Assembly: GCF_022919135.1 (NCBI RefSeq)
Contig: NZ_CP095049.1
Location: forward strand, 3,538,501 to 3,602,500
Length of the DNA stretch: 64,000 nt
DNA from: Hymenobacter cellulosivorans
Lineage (GTDB): Bacteria > Bacteroidota > Bacteroidia > Cytophagales > Hymenobacteraceae
Direction of reading: 5' to 3'
Shown: in pieces, positions 9,254-19,364 of the stretch
Layout: every line of letters starts with the position of its first letter
Position numbering within the stretch: the stretch's first letter is position 1
Notes under the pieces: model-generated
Database searches by the model: none
Told to the model about the DNA's origin: nothing
The model's input: the letters and a program-made list of their open reading frames with translations, nothing else
Translations under genes and position numbers: made by a program

Positions 9254-10273
9254 TTATGCCTGAAAATCAGCATCCACGTGCAGGCGGATTTCCTCGCGGA
9301 TCTGCTCGGCGGTGAGCCACTCTTCGTTGTTGGCTGAGTCGTAGTAGAAGCCGTCGGGTACCCGCTTGCCGCGGAAGTTGCGGATAAACTCTTCCACATC
9401 CCAGCGCGGGGTGAAGGGTAGAATCACGTAGTATTTCTCCAGCTCTACGGTGCTCAGCGCGTCGGTTTCGGTAATCATGGCCTCGTGCAGCTTCTCGCCG
9501 GGCCGGATGCCCACGATTTCCTGCTTGCACTCAGGACCAATGGCCTTGGCGACTTCCGTAATCTTGTAGGAGGGAATCTTGGGCACGAAGATTTCGCCGC
9601 CCCAGGCGTGCTCCAGGGCGTAAAGCACCAGGTCCACGCCCTGCTCCAGGGAGATGTTGAACCGGGTCATGTCGGGGTGGGTGATGGGCAGCACGCCGGT
9701 GTGGCGGCGCTGCAGGAAAAACGGCACCACCGAGCCCCGCGAGCCAATTACGTTGCCGTAGCGCACCACCGAAAAGCGCAAATCGCGCGAGCCTTTCATG
9801 TTATTGGCTGCCACAAAGAGCTTGTCCGAGCACAGCTTGGTAGCGCCGTACAGGTTGATGGGCGCCGCCGCTTTGTCGGTGCTCAGGGCCACCACGTCCT
9901 TCACGCCGCAGTCGAGGGCGGCGTTGATGACGTTTTCGGCCCCGAAGATGTTGGTCTTGATGCACTCCATCGGGTTGTACTCGGCGGCGGGTACCTGCTT
10001 GAGGGCTGCGGCGTGTACCAGCACGTCGATGCCTTCACAGGCGCGCTTGAGCCGCTCCCCGTCGCGCACGTCGCCGATGAAGTAGCGGATGGCCGGGTAT
10101 TTCTCGTGGGGAAACACCTGCGACATTTCGTACTGCTTCAGCTCGTCGCGGGAGTACACCACCAGGCGTTTGACCTGCGGATACTTCTCGAAGACGGCCT
10201 GGACGAATTTTTTGCCGAAAGAACCGGTACCACCCGTTACCAGAATGGATTTATGATTTAAGTCGAGGCTCAT
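9254..10273 (-). CDS. pseB: UDP-N-acetylglucosamine 4,6-dehydratase (inverting) PseB
   Basis: A 339-aa short-chain dehydrogenase/reductase that starts the pseudaminic acid pathway by dehydrating and C5-epimerising UDP-GlcNAc. The NAD(P)-binding motif is VTGGTGSFGKKF (12-23). The catalytic T-D-K triplet of the inverting enzymes is T132-D133-K134 (LSTDKAA), and YGATK (142-146) is the SDR Tyr/Lys signature. Other typical segments are AALKQVPAAEYNPMECIKTNI and RYGNVIGSRGSVVPFF. It is separated from the other pse genes by the T9SS protein gene and has its own upstream region, shared with the divergent FkbH-type gene. Confidence 0.92.
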   Translation of the reverse strand: MSLDLNHKSILVTGGTGSFGKKFVQAVFEKYPQVKRLVVYSRDELKQYEMSQVFPHEKYPAIRYFIGDVRDGERLKRACEGIDVLVHAAALKQVPAAEYNPMECIKTNIFGAENVINAALDCGVKDVVALSTDKAAAPINLYGATKLCSDKLFVAANNMKGSRDLRFSVVRYGNVIGSRGSVVPFFLQRRHTGVLPITHPDMTRFNISLEQGVDLVLYALEHAWGGEIFVPKIPSYKITEVAKAIGPECKQEIVGIRPGEKLHEAMITETDALSTVELEKYYVILPFTPRWDVEEFIRNFRGKRVPDGFYYDSANNEEWLTAEQIREEIRLHVDADFQA

Positions 10274-10455
10274 AAGTAGAGAAAAGCCGTTGCCGCCCGA
10301 CGGGCGGGCGAAAGGAGGGCAAAAGTAGGCATTCCCGGCCTAGCTTCCGTACTTTTGTCGGGGCTTGGTTGTTGGTTGCTAGGTTTTAGCTTTTGGCCAC
10401 CTGGGTCAGATTCCTGGGCCTTCGCAACCGAAACACCCCGCAGCCGGGCCAACGA

Positions 10456-12321
10456 ATGACCGAAAAAGTAATAACCAGCCCCGAAAAACCAGCTCCCGAG
10501 CCCGTCAAAGTCATTATCTGGGACCTGGACGACACCTTTTGGCGGGGCACGCTCTCGGAAGGCGCCGTGGAGGCGCTGGAGGAAAATCTGGCCTTTGTGC
10601 GCGACACGGCCGCCCGCGGCATCGTGCACACCATCGTTTCCAAAAACGACTTCGCGCCGGCCGAAGCCAAGCTCATCGAGCTGGGTATCCGCGACCTGTT
10701 CGTGTTTCCCCAGATTAGCTGGCAGCCCAAAGGCCCCATTATCAAGGAGCTGCTGGAAAAGATGCAGCTGCGGGCGCCCAACGCTTTGTTCCTGGACGAC
10801 AACCCCATCAACCGGGCCGAGGCGCTGTACTATAACCCCCAGCTGCAGGTAGCCGACCCGGCCGACTTGGTCGAGCTGGCACCCTGGCTGCGGGCCAGCG
10901 GCAAGCCCGACCCCGCGTTTAGCCGCCTGGAGCAGTACAAATTGCTGGAGCGCCAGCAGCAGGCCCGCTCCGGCTACCAGGACAACCTGGCGTTTTTGCG
11001 CGACTCCCAGGTGCGCATCGAGTTTCGGGAAGGCGCGCAGGTATTGCCCGACCTCGACCGGATTGAGGAACTCATCAACCGTTCCAACCAGCTGAATTTT
11101 ACCAAGCAGCGCGTCAGCAAGGACAGCCTGCGGGCCGACCTGCAACACCCCGGGCAGCGCTGGGGCACCGTGCGGGTACAGGACCGGTTCGGCGACTATG
11201 GTCTGGTGGGCGTGTACGCGGTGAGCTTGGCCGAAAACCGGCTTACGCAGCTTGTGTTTTCCTGCCGCATCCTGCATTTGGGCGTTGAGCAGTTTACCTA
11301 CGCCTGGCTGAACTTTCCGGCGCTGGAAGTACAGGGTGATGTAGCGACTGAGCTCAATACCACCAACAAGCCCGACTGGATTACGGTGCAAACCGCGCAG
11401 GAGGCTGCGGCTGCTCAAGCCGAAAGCGCCACCAAACCGGCTACCGAAAAGCTACGTGTGCTACTTAAGGGCGGCTGTGACCTGGGCCAGCTGACGCCGT
11501 TTCTGCAGGCCTACGAGCTGACGGTAGAGGAGGAGTTCAACTTCAACAACGAAAACCAGATTCCGGTGCACGTGGAGCACACCGCGCTGCTGCGCCAGGG
11601 CCGGGAGCTGCCTGATGCGGAAAAGCAACGATTGGCTTTGCAGCTGCCGTTTCTGGGCCGGGAAGCCTTCGATACCAAGCTCTGGGCCAACGATTTCGAT
11701 GTGCTGGTGTATAGCCCCCTGATGGACTATACCCAGGAACTGTACCGCGAAAAAGCTACCGGGGCCGAAATTCCCTTTGGTGGCTACCAAAACCTAACCC
11801 AGGCTGACCCCGCCGCCCAAGCCGCTAAATATGCTCAGCGCCATTTTCGGGGGCTGGACGAAGCCTTCCTGCGCCGCTTCCGGCAGGAGTTCGAGTTTGC
11901 CGGCCAGATTTCTCCTAGCCGTTTTCAGGAAAATCTGGCGTGGCTACGGCAGCAAATCCCGGCTGCCGTCCCGCTTTTCTTTCTCAACGGAGCCGAAATC
12001 GACGTGCCGAGCTCGGGGGAAACCGGGGCCCGGCAGCGGCATAAGGAAATGAACCAGGCCTTAGCTGACTTCGTGGCCGGGACTGTCAATTGCTTTATCA
12101 TCGACGTGCGCGGCTTCGTGCAAACGCCCGCCGACGTGACCAACAACCTGCGTCACTACCAGCGCCAGCACTACCGCACCCTGGCTCAGCGTACCGCAGA
12201 GGCCATCGGGCAGTGGCAGGGTCAGCAGCTGAGTCGCTCGGCCTGGATTGATTTGCGGGCCGAAGTAGCCAGCCGGGTGCCGGCCAAGCTCAAAGGACTG
12301 CTGGGCAAGCTGATCAAGTAA
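10456..12321 (+). CDS. FkbH-type HAD-IIIC phosphatase-like protein
   Basis: A 621-aa protein (ATG at 10456; the longer frame from 10393 adds 21 residues that do not look conserved). The HAD motif I is IIWDLDDTFWRGTL with D23/D25, motif II is VSKND, the motif III lysine is in WQPKGP and motif IV is FLDDNPINR. The next block (about 195-300, ELINRSNQLNFTKQR and DRFGDYGLVGVY) is the acyl/GNAT-like part seen in FkbH proteins. FkbH relatives load or dephosphorylate three-carbon acyl units for polyketide or glycan decoration. The C-terminal 250 residues (from about 340) form an extra domain I cannot name, possibly SGNH-like (GGCDLGQL, FNFNNENQIP). Its placement among surface-glycan genes suggests glycan modification. 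Confidence 0.7.
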   Translation: MTEKVITSPEKPAPEPVKVIIWDLDDTFWRGTLSEGAVEALEENLAFVRDTAARGIVHTIVSKNDFAPAEAKLIELGIRDLFVFPQISWQPKGPIIKELLEKMQLRAPNALFLDDNPINRAEALYYNPQLQVADPADLVELAPWLRASGKPDPAFSRLEQYKLLERQQQARSGYQDNLAFLRDSQVRIEFREGAQVLPDLDRIEELINRSNQLNFTKQRVSKDSLRADLQHPGQRWGTVRVQDRFGDYGLVGVYAVSLAENRLTQLVFSCRILHLGVEQFTYAWLNFPALEVQGDVATELNTTNKPDWITVQTAQEAAAAQAESATKPATEKLRVLLKGGCDLGQLTPFLQAYELTVEEEFNFNNENQIPVHVEHTALLRQGRELPDAEKQRLALQLPFLGREAFDTKLWANDFDVLVYSPLMDYTQELYREKATGAEIPFGGYQNLTQADPAAQAAKYAQRHFRGLDEAFLRRFRQEFEFAGQISPSRFQENLAWLRQQIPAAVPLFFLNGAEIDVPSSGETGARQRHKEMNQALADFVAGTVNCFIIDVRGFVQTPADVTNNLRHYQRQHYRTLAQRTAEAIGQWQGQQLSRSAWIDLRAEVASRVPAKLKGLLGKLIK

Positions 12322-12322
12322 C

Positions 12323-13618
12323 TTACTTACTAATCAGCCCTGCTAGTCGCTCGGTCAGGGCGCGGCGGGAGTAGCGGGTGTGGTTGAGGGCTGGCAAGTC
12401 CAGATTAGGGCTTTGCTGCCACTGCCGGGCCAGCTCTTCCAGGTAGTCCAGTATGGTGTCGTAGGCGTCGTAGGCGTAAGCGCGGCCCGCGTGACATTCC
12501 TGCAGCAGATTATCAGCGTCGGAGCCCACCGGACCGATGCAGATAATGGGCTTGTTGGCGGCCAGATACTCAAACACCTTGCCCGGCAGAATCCCGAAGT
12601 TGTGGGCCACGTCGGGAATAGCCATTAGCAGCACCGAAGCCCGCAGCAGGTAGCGCACCGATTCTTCGTGGGGCACGAAGGCCACAAAATCCGTGCGTTC
12701 GGCCAGGCCCGCGGCCGCAATCTGCGCCTGCAAACCCGCCGAAACTTTGCCCACAAAGCGTAGTTGCAGCGGCACCGTGGGGTGGCGCCGCGCACACTCC
12801 GCGCAGGCCCGTAGGAACTCCTCGACGTGGTAGGTTTCCGAAATCGTGCCGGTGTGGGTAATCAGCAGCGCGTCCGAGGGGGGGGCAGAAGGCTCCCGAA
12901 AGTCACTCTCGTCGTAGCCGTTCGGGATGACGTGAAACTTGCCGGCCGCCAGCGTCGGCGACTTCCCCAAAAACAGCCGCTTGGTATCGGGGCTGGTTAC
13001 CAGTACTTCGTCGGCCTGCTCCAGCACCTGCCGCTCGTAGCGCGCGTCGAGCCAGCGGGCCAGGCGGGTTTTGTTGAGCTCCTTGGTATAGTAAATGTCG
13101 GTCCACGGGTCGCGCATGTCGGCCAGCCAACGCAAACCGTAACGCTTTTTCAGGACCAGGCCGATAAGCTGGGTGGAGTGGGGCGGGGAGCTGGTCAGCA
13201 CCGCGTCGAAGGTTTCGCCTTGCTCAATAAGCCCGGCCACGGCCCGCAGCACGTGGTCGTTCCAGCCCCGGCGTGGGTCGGGAATGAACACGTTGCCGCG
13301 CACAAACTTGAAAAACTGCTGCTGCAGGCTGGTTTTGCTTTCGTTGGCAAAGCCGCCGTAGGGAATCTGCTGGCGGCCGGTAAGCTTCTTGTAGGAGCCA
13401 AATGGCTCGGAGGTGCCCGTGCGAATTACCCGCACCCCGGCCGGAATTTCAGCCGCCAACGACTCGTCCAGCACCGGATACGCGCCCTTTTCGGGGTCGA
13501 CTGTAATGACGGTGGGCTCCACGCCAAAGCCGGGCAGGTGCTTGACGAATTTCAACGTCCGCTGCACGCCCGCGCCCCCGGAAGGCGGCCAATAGTAGGT
13601 AATGACGAGCAGGCGCAT
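12323..13618 (-). CDS. Family 4-like glycosyltransferase
   Basis: A 431-aa GT-B glycosyltransferase, with the ATG at 13618 chosen because MRLLVITYYWPPSGGAGVQR is the normal GT4 N-terminus (the frame from 13666 adds 16 residues). The donor lobe has LLITHTGTISETYHVEEFLRA and the late Glu-containing segment NFGILPGKVFEYLAANKPIICIG, characteristic of group 1 transferases. No signal peptide is present, so the protein is cytosolic or membrane-associated and adds a sugar to a surface glycan lipid intermediate. Its 3' end lies 1 bp from the convergent FkbH-type gene, with no terminator between them. Confidence 0.8.
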   Translation of the reverse strand: MRLLVITYYWPPSGGAGVQRTLKFVKHLPGFGVEPTVITVDPEKGAYPVLDESLAAEIPAGVRVIRTGTSEPFGSYKKLTGRQQIPYGGFANESKTSLQQQFFKFVRGNVFIPDPRRGWNDHVLRAVAGLIEQGETFDAVLTSSPPHSTQLIGLVLKKRYGLRWLADMRDPWTDIYYTKELNKTRLARWLDARYERQVLEQADEVLVTSPDTKRLFLGKSPTLAAGKFHVIPNGYDESDFREPSAPPSDALLITHTGTISETYHVEEFLRACAECARRHPTVPLQLRFVGKVSAGLQAQIAAAGLAERTDFVAFVPHEESVRYLLRASVLLMAIPDVAHNFGILPGKVFEYLAANKPIICIGPVGSDADNLLQECHAGRAYAYDAYDTILDYLEELARQWQQSPNLDLPALNHTRYSRRALTERLAGLISK

Positions 13619-13691
13619 AGGGCGGAAGACGGTTTTTGAGCGGTTTTGGACCGCGAAGGTAAGCACCCGTAGGCTTTTGGGGTTTTCTGGC

Positions 13692-13699
13692 TAATTTTG
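13692..13699 (+). promoter_or_regulatory. Possible promoter -7 element for ffh
   Basis: TAATTTTG matches the Bacteroidota -7 consensus TAnnTTTG exactly. It lies 188 bp upstream of the ffh ATG, which would give a leader of about 180 nt. No clear -33 TTTG at the expected 19-21 bp spacing is seen, so confidence is low. The rest of 13619-13887 shows no gene I would support. Confidence 0.3.
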
Positions 13700-13887
13700 G
13701 GGGCGGAATGGCGACGTTTCGTGTATCTTGTCTGTTAGAACGGAAGAGCGTTTCAGCCTATACAGCTGGTCTGTAGGCCGGTTTGCAAGGTCAAGAAGTT
13801 TTTGTTTCTTCTTTCTCAACAGCACGAGGCCCGGCGTCCTGGCTGGTCCAACCTTTATTCCCACGCAACTAAGCAGCACATCTACCG

Positions 13888-15231
<1,344 letters not shown>

Positions 15232-15250
15232 GCTGACAATAAAAAGTAGT

Positions 15251-15287
15251 AGAAAGGCCGGTTCATACTTTATGAACCGGCCTTTCT
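15251..15287 (+). terminator. Intrinsic terminator after ffh
   Basis: Perfect 17-bp arms (15251-15267 and 15271-15287; agaaaggccggttcata and its complement) around a 3-nt loop, 20 bp after the ffh stop. The A/T-rich stem base means both strands could terminate, but only ffh runs into it. Confidence 0.8.
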
Positions 15288-15358
15288 GTTTGGTGCTTGT
15301 ACGGTATACAGTGGCTCCGTGGATCAAAGCTTAAACGGCTTCCAGTCTCCTTCCCAGT

Positions 15359-15844
15359 ATGGCTAAAGGGTTTATTACGCTTGACGACGGCCGGGGATTT
15401 GCGCCTCGGTGGCGGGCCTATGACATGGTTCTACAGCTCGTTATTGATGGTCTGGGCGAGGATCCTTATGAGCAGAAGTTTAAACAGTTTCTGCAAGGTC
15501 TCATACCTAATCCCGACGTTCCCGAAGAGAATAGTACAGGTGATGCACTTTTCGTGCGCCAGTCAGACGGGCTAACGATATTCCGAAACTTAGATCTACG
15601 TAGTCTGACCCGCCGGAATCAGCAGCTCTTCTGGGAAGCTCTTCAACGGTCTTACCGAAATATTCGGCTGGGCGCGCCGCACCAGGGCACGGAATTATTT
15701 TGGACGAGCGTGCGAAAATTACTGCGCATGCGGCGTGCCGCTGCCCGGCGCACCAGCCCTTACGTTGACAATGATTGGAGTGATGGTGTGCTGGAACCGT
15801 TTGACGGGACGAAAATTGTTCCAGGTTGGGTGGAGGAGCCGTAA
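15359..15844 (+). CDS. Hypothetical protein, 161 aa
   Basis: I do not recognise this protein. It is soluble, with no signal peptide or membrane segment. The N-terminus reads MAKGFITLDDGRGFAPRWRAYDMVLQL, a basic stretch (RKLLRMRRAAARRTS) lies at about 117-131, and the end is acidic and aromatic (DNDWSDGVLEPFDGTKIVPGW). The base composition is slightly less GC-rich than its neighbours. It follows the ffh terminator with its own 70-bp leader and ends 16 bp before the convergent lyase gene. It reads like a lineage-specific protein, and the ORF is plausible because no better frame covers the gap. Confidence 0.6.
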   Translation: MAKGFITLDDGRGFAPRWRAYDMVLQLVIDGLGEDPYEQKFKQFLQGLIPNPDVPEENSTGDALFVRQSDGLTIFRNLDLRSLTRRNQQLFWEALQRSYRNIRLGAPHQGTELFWTSVRKLLRMRRAAARRTSPYVDNDWSDGVLEPFDGTKIVPGWVEEP

Positions 15845-15860
15845 GTAAACGCCTTGGAAG

Positions 15861-18839
15861 TTACCGCACAATCAGCACCTTCTGCGGCTTACCCACCAGG
15901 GTGCCGGCCGCATCCGTAGCGCGTACGAAGTAGAGGCCGGGCGCCAGGCTGCTCACCTCCAGCCGGGCCTCACCGCGCACCGCTTGCCGCAGCACGACCC
16001 GGCTCCGCTGATCCAGCAGCGTCAGCTCAACGCGTTGATCAGCAGTACCGGTAAGGGAAACCGTCAGAAAATCCTGGGCCGGAACGGGCGTGACGCTAAG
16101 GGCGGGAACTGCTTCTACGGCGGGCAAAGCCACTACCGGCGAGTAAGTCGTGCTGCCGTCCTCATCCTGTTGCCGGAGGCGGTAGTACACGGCGTCGGCG
16201 GGGGCGGTGGCATCCTGGTGCTGGTAGCGTTGCGCAGTGGTGGCCGTACCAAGGCCGTTGACAAAGCCAATTTCCCGAAACTGGCTTTCTGCCGTAGTAC
16301 GCCGCTCCACGGCAAAGCCGCGGTTGTGGTGTTCCGAAGCCGTTTGCCAAGCTAGGCGGGTGCCGCGGTTCGTGCGCAGGGCCGTAAAGCCGGTAAGCTC
16401 CACGGACAGTACGTTGCCGCCGGAAATGGGCAGCGTCACCCGAAAATCGGAAGCCTGGGACAGGATAATGCTCAATTCCTGATTAGCAGCATTATAGCGG
16501 AAGCTGGTGATGCCAGCACCCGTAACGGCCGTGGGCGCATTGCTCATCGGAATGGTCAGAGTGGTAGCCCGGCTTACGTAGCCGCCGTAGGTTGTAACGC
16601 CCGTACGCTGCCAGCTGATAGTAGCCCGCTTAGCCGACTGCACAACCGGCGCGGCGCCATAATACAGCACTGTGCCTTGCTCCAGAAACAGCTGGGCGAA
16701 GTTGCCGGCCGCATCCTGGGAGAAAAAATTCACCAACCCATCGGCCTTGACCGGTTGGGAAAGCAGGTTGCTGGCATCGGTGGTCAGCACGGTATCGGCT
16801 TGGGCAAAGGCTAGGTCCTGGTAGTCGCCGCGGGCCGTTACGGCGGCCGTAGCGGCGGTGCTACTGGTAGTTAGGCGCGGGGCGGCCGTGGTGAAAGGGA
16901 CCAGGGCCGCCAGAAACTGCGTAGATGCCGCTCCGGTTTTCTGGACCAGCAAGGTCGTGTGCTTTTCCGAGAGATTGTAGGTCAGTTCGTGGCGGTTGGT
17001 AGCTTTGGCGTAGCCCGAGGCCCCGCCGGTAGCCGTGACGTGGGCCAGCAGACTCGCGCCGTTTTTCTGCCACACGCCTTCGTGGTCGGCGAGCTTATCG
17101 GTGAAGGTGCCGGTGGCGGTTGGGCCGTTTTCCAGACCGTAGCCGTGCAGCTGCCAGGTGTAGGTGTGGGCCGCGCCGGCCTGCACAAAATCGGCCAGCA
17201 GGTAGTAGCTGTTGCGGATAAACAGGGTTTTACGCGTAATCGTGGCCGCTTTGTAACTCGTCTGTACTTCCCCGTAGGAGAGTTTATCGGTTTGGAACGT
17301 GGTGCGGATGCTGGCCGGGGCATCGTTGGGCGTGCTGGGCGCCCCGATGGCCGGCCCGGCGTTATCGACCAGCAGCATGTTGTGGTTGGTAGCCTGACCC
17401 AGCGAGTCGCGGCGGCCGTAGCTGAGGTAGCCCGGGTCGAGGGCCAGCAGCTGGCCGTGGGCGTAGAGCAGGAAGGAGCTGGCATCGGCCTGGCTGTGGC
17501 CGCCGGAGTTGGATTGGGCGGCGCCGCCCTTGCCGTTTACGTGCAGGTAGGTAGCCAGGGAGTCGTTACCGGAGCGGAACACCAGGTTGCCGCTTTGCGG
17601 CAGCACGGTCAGGGCCGCGTTGGTCGGGGCAGTGGGCGTGAGGTTGGCCGCCAGGTAGGCCGCGCGCATGTCCACGGTTATATCGCGCAGCTGGGTAGTC
17701 AGTGAGTTTAGCTGCCGGCCCGACAAATTGCCCAGGTGCAAGGGTTTGAGGTAGCGGCTCTTTCCGGTCAGGGCCAACTCGGGCATGCCCATGTCCACGT
17801 AGGAATCTTCCAGAGCGGGCAGCCGGCCATCGGGCAGTAGAATGGCCGTAATCCAGGTGTAAAGCTGGTCGTAGCGCGGGTCGTAATACGGGTTGCGAAT
17901 GGCGCGCGAAGTGCCGCCAAACGAGTAAGTCAGCGTGTTGTCGGGCAGGAAGTTGCCCATGGCCCGGAAAAACGGCAGGCAGTTGAGAAAGGCGTACTTG
18001 AAATAGTAGGGCCCTTCGGCGTAGCCCGCCACCTTCGCCGGGTCCGACTGCCGCTGGGCGTCCTGCCAGAGCACGTTGTCGAGGTTGTACAGGCCGTGGT
18101 TAATCCAGGAAGTTGGCCGCCGGCTGACGTAGGTGGCACTGCCTACGTCGTTGAGCACTACGGCGGCCATGCCCAGGGCCGCGGCCGTCATCAGGGCGTG
18201 GTTGTTTTTGACCTGCTTGAAAAACTCGTAGCTCACGAAGCTTACCGGCCGGAAGGGCTTCACGGCCTGGGAATCGAGGTTGCCGGCAAACTCCTGCAGC
18301 CGGCGCTTGGCTACGGCCAGGGAGTTGTCGGTTTCACCGGCGCCGCGCAGCAGGTCGTAGGCTATCAGGTAGTCAATCAGGTCTTTGGAGCGCCACTGCC
18401 AGTCGTTGTACGACGATGGATTACTCAGCGTGGCAAACACCTCGACGTTGGTATTGATGGTTTCGAGCAGGCCGCGGGTGCTGGCAATCAGGGCCGCCTT
18501 GTCGGCTGCCGGCAGGGGACTAACCGCCCCGTTTTGCACTTGCCGGTCGAGCAGGGCCACGAAGGCTGCATTCTTGGCCAGGGTAGCCCGCTGGCGCCGC
18601 CCATCCGAGGAAGTATTATCCGTGGTGGGCTGGACTACGGCACTCTGATAAAGTCCCTGGTACAGCCGCTGGGTCGTGGGCTGCTGCAAAGCGGCTTGCA
18701 CCGCGGGTACTGCTTCGGCCCGCAGCAGCGTCCGGGGGTACGACTGGTCGGCGCCCGGCGGGTTCCAGCTCCCGGTCTGGGCGCGGCCCGTTGAAATCAA
18801 CAGAAATAGTAAATAGAGGGTAGCGACGACGTGTTTCAA
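15861..18839 (-). CDS. Heparinase II/III-like polysaccharide lyase with T9SS type A sorting domain
   Basis: A 992-aa exported protein. A signal peptide (KHVVATLYLLFLLISTGRAQ) is followed by an alpha/alpha-toroid of the alginate-lyase type (about 60-390) and a heparinase II/III-like beta-sheet region (about 400-690) with GGHSQADASSFLLYAHGQLL and ALDPGYLSYGRRDSLG. A linker domain of the T9SS-associated type (RLAWQTASEHHNRGFAVERR, YYRLRQQDEDG) leads to the type A C-terminal sorting domain (about 905-992, ending GLYFVRATDAAGTLVGKPQKVLIVR). It should cleave a uronic-acid polysaccharide outside the cell; the substrate is unknown. The start is a TTG at 18839, and no in-frame ATG exists before the upstream stop. 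The gene is separate from the pectin locus. Confidence 0.75.
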   Translation of the reverse strand: MKHVVATLYLLFLLISTGRAQTGSWNPPGADQSYPRTLLRAEAVPAVQAALQQPTTQRLYQGLYQSAVVQPTTDNTSSDGRRQRATLAKNAAFVALLDRQVQNGAVSPLPAADKAALIASTRGLLETINTNVEVFATLSNPSSYNDWQWRSKDLIDYLIAYDLLRGAGETDNSLAVAKRRLQEFAGNLDSQAVKPFRPVSFVSYEFFKQVKNNHALMTAAALGMAAVVLNDVGSATYVSRRPTSWINHGLYNLDNVLWQDAQRQSDPAKVAGYAEGPYYFKYAFLNCLPFFRAMGNFLPDNTLTYSFGGTSRAIRNPYYDPRYDQLYTWITAILLPDGRLPALEDSYVDMGMPELALTGKSRYLKPLHLGNLSGRQLNSLTTQLRDITVDMRAAYLAANLTPTAPTNAALTVLPQSGNLVFRSGNDSLATYLHVNGKGGAAQSNSGGHSQADASSFLLYAHGQLLALDPGYLSYGRRDSLGQATNHNMLLVDNAGPAIGAPSTPNDAPASIRTTFQTDKLSYGEVQTSYKAATITRKTLFIRNSYYLLADFVQAGAAHTYTWQLHGYGLENGPTATGTFTDKLADHEGVWQKNGASLLAHVTATGGASGYAKATNRHELTYNLSEKHTTLLVQKTGAASTQFLAALVPFTTAAPRLTTSSTAATAAVTARGDYQDLAFAQADTVLTTDASNLLSQPVKADGLVNFFSQDAAGNFAQLFLEQGTVLYYGAAPVVQSAKRATISWQRTGVTTYGGYVSRATTLTIPMSNAPTAVTGAGITSFRYNAANQELSIILSQASDFRVTLPISGGNVLSVELTGFTALRTNRGTRLAWQTASEHHNRGFAVERRTTAESQFREIGFVNGLGTATTAQRYQHQDATAPADAVYYRLRQQDEDGSTTYSPVVALPAVEAVPALSVTPVPAQDFLTVSLTGTADQRVELTLLDQRSRVVLRQAVRGEARLEVSSLAPGLYFVRATDAAGTLVGKPQKVLIVR

Positions 18840-18972
18840 GTCCAGGAGTCGAATTATAATTATACCAATTGAAGCTCTCTAAAAGACAGTTCAAACACTG
18901 GTAGAATAAGATTCCTGCGCGAGTAATAGTTTCGTACTGTAAATGTAAAATATAGGAAATATCAAAGAAGTT

Positions 18973-18992
18973 CTGCCCGCCATAGCGGGCAG
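18973..18992 (-). terminator. Hairpin after the small lipoprotein gene
   Basis: Perfect 8-bp arms (ctgcccgc / gcgggcag) around cata, 3 bp past the lipoprotein stop on the minus strand. The following bases read aacttctttgat, so the T run is weak. Confidence 0.5.
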
Positions 18993-18995
18993 GGC

Positions 18996-19298
18996 TTACT
19001 TTGTAGAGGGCGCGACATTACCCGCCGAGTCGGCAAAATAGACGGCCGTAACTTCCTGCTTCTGGCCCGGGGTAGGCTCCATTTCGAAGGTGTATTCCAC
19101 GGTGTAGCCGCTGCGGTTGCGGCCCTGGGCGTCTTCCTGGTGACCGGTGTGGGCCTCCGAATGAATCGGGGTAATGGGGCGGTCTACCTGCTGCTGCACG
19201 TAGCGCTCCACGGCCGCAATGGCCTGCTGTTCTTCAGGGCTCGTGCCGCAGGCGGTGAGCAGCAAGCCCAGCGCGGCAATCAACGTAGTGTATTTCAT
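18996..19298 (-). CDS. Small lipoprotein, 100 aa
   Basis: A lipoprotein by its start MKYTTLIAALGLLLTACGTS, with the lipobox cysteine at position 17. The mature part is hydrophilic: a short helix (EEQQAIAAVERYVQQQVDR) and then strands SGYTVEYTFEMEPT and EVTAVYFADSAG, suggesting a small alpha/beta domain. I do not recognise the family. It lies 66 bp after the guanine deaminase gene on the same strand, but a palindromic terminator separates them, so it is probably transcribed on its own. Confidence 0.7.
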   Translation of the reverse strand: MKYTTLIAALGLLLTACGTSPEEQQAIAAVERYVQQQVDRPITPIHSEAHTGHQEDAQGRNRSGYTVEYTFEMEPTPGQKQEVTAVYFADSAGNVAPSTK

Positions 19299-19314
19299 GA
19301 GGTGTAAGATAATA

Positions 19315-19336
19315 AAAGGCCTCTGCAGAGGCCTTT
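19315..19336 (-). terminator. Palindromic terminator after guanine deaminase
   Basis: A perfect 22-bp palindrome (aaaggcctctg and its complement) in the gap between the deaminase stop and the lipoprotein start. Read on the minus strand it is followed by tatta, giving a short hairpin with a T-rich tail. Confidence 0.65.
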
Positions 19337-19364
19337 CTATTTCACGCTAATTATGGGCCCGGGG

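Noticed and set aside
10270..11418. Minus-strand open frame of 382 codons
   Set aside because: Lies opposite the FkbH-type gene, with His/Val/Leu-rich composition typical of an antisense frame in GC-rich DNA.
13691..13879. 62-codon minus-strand frame before ffh
   Set aside because: Falls in the probable ffh leader, has no recognisable sequence and ends in low-complexity residues.
18840..18995. AraC-type half-site-like cttcaattggtata upstream of the heparinase-like gene
   Set aside because: There is no partner half-site 21 bp away and no TAnnTTTG at the fixed offset, so it does not fit the four-site pattern.
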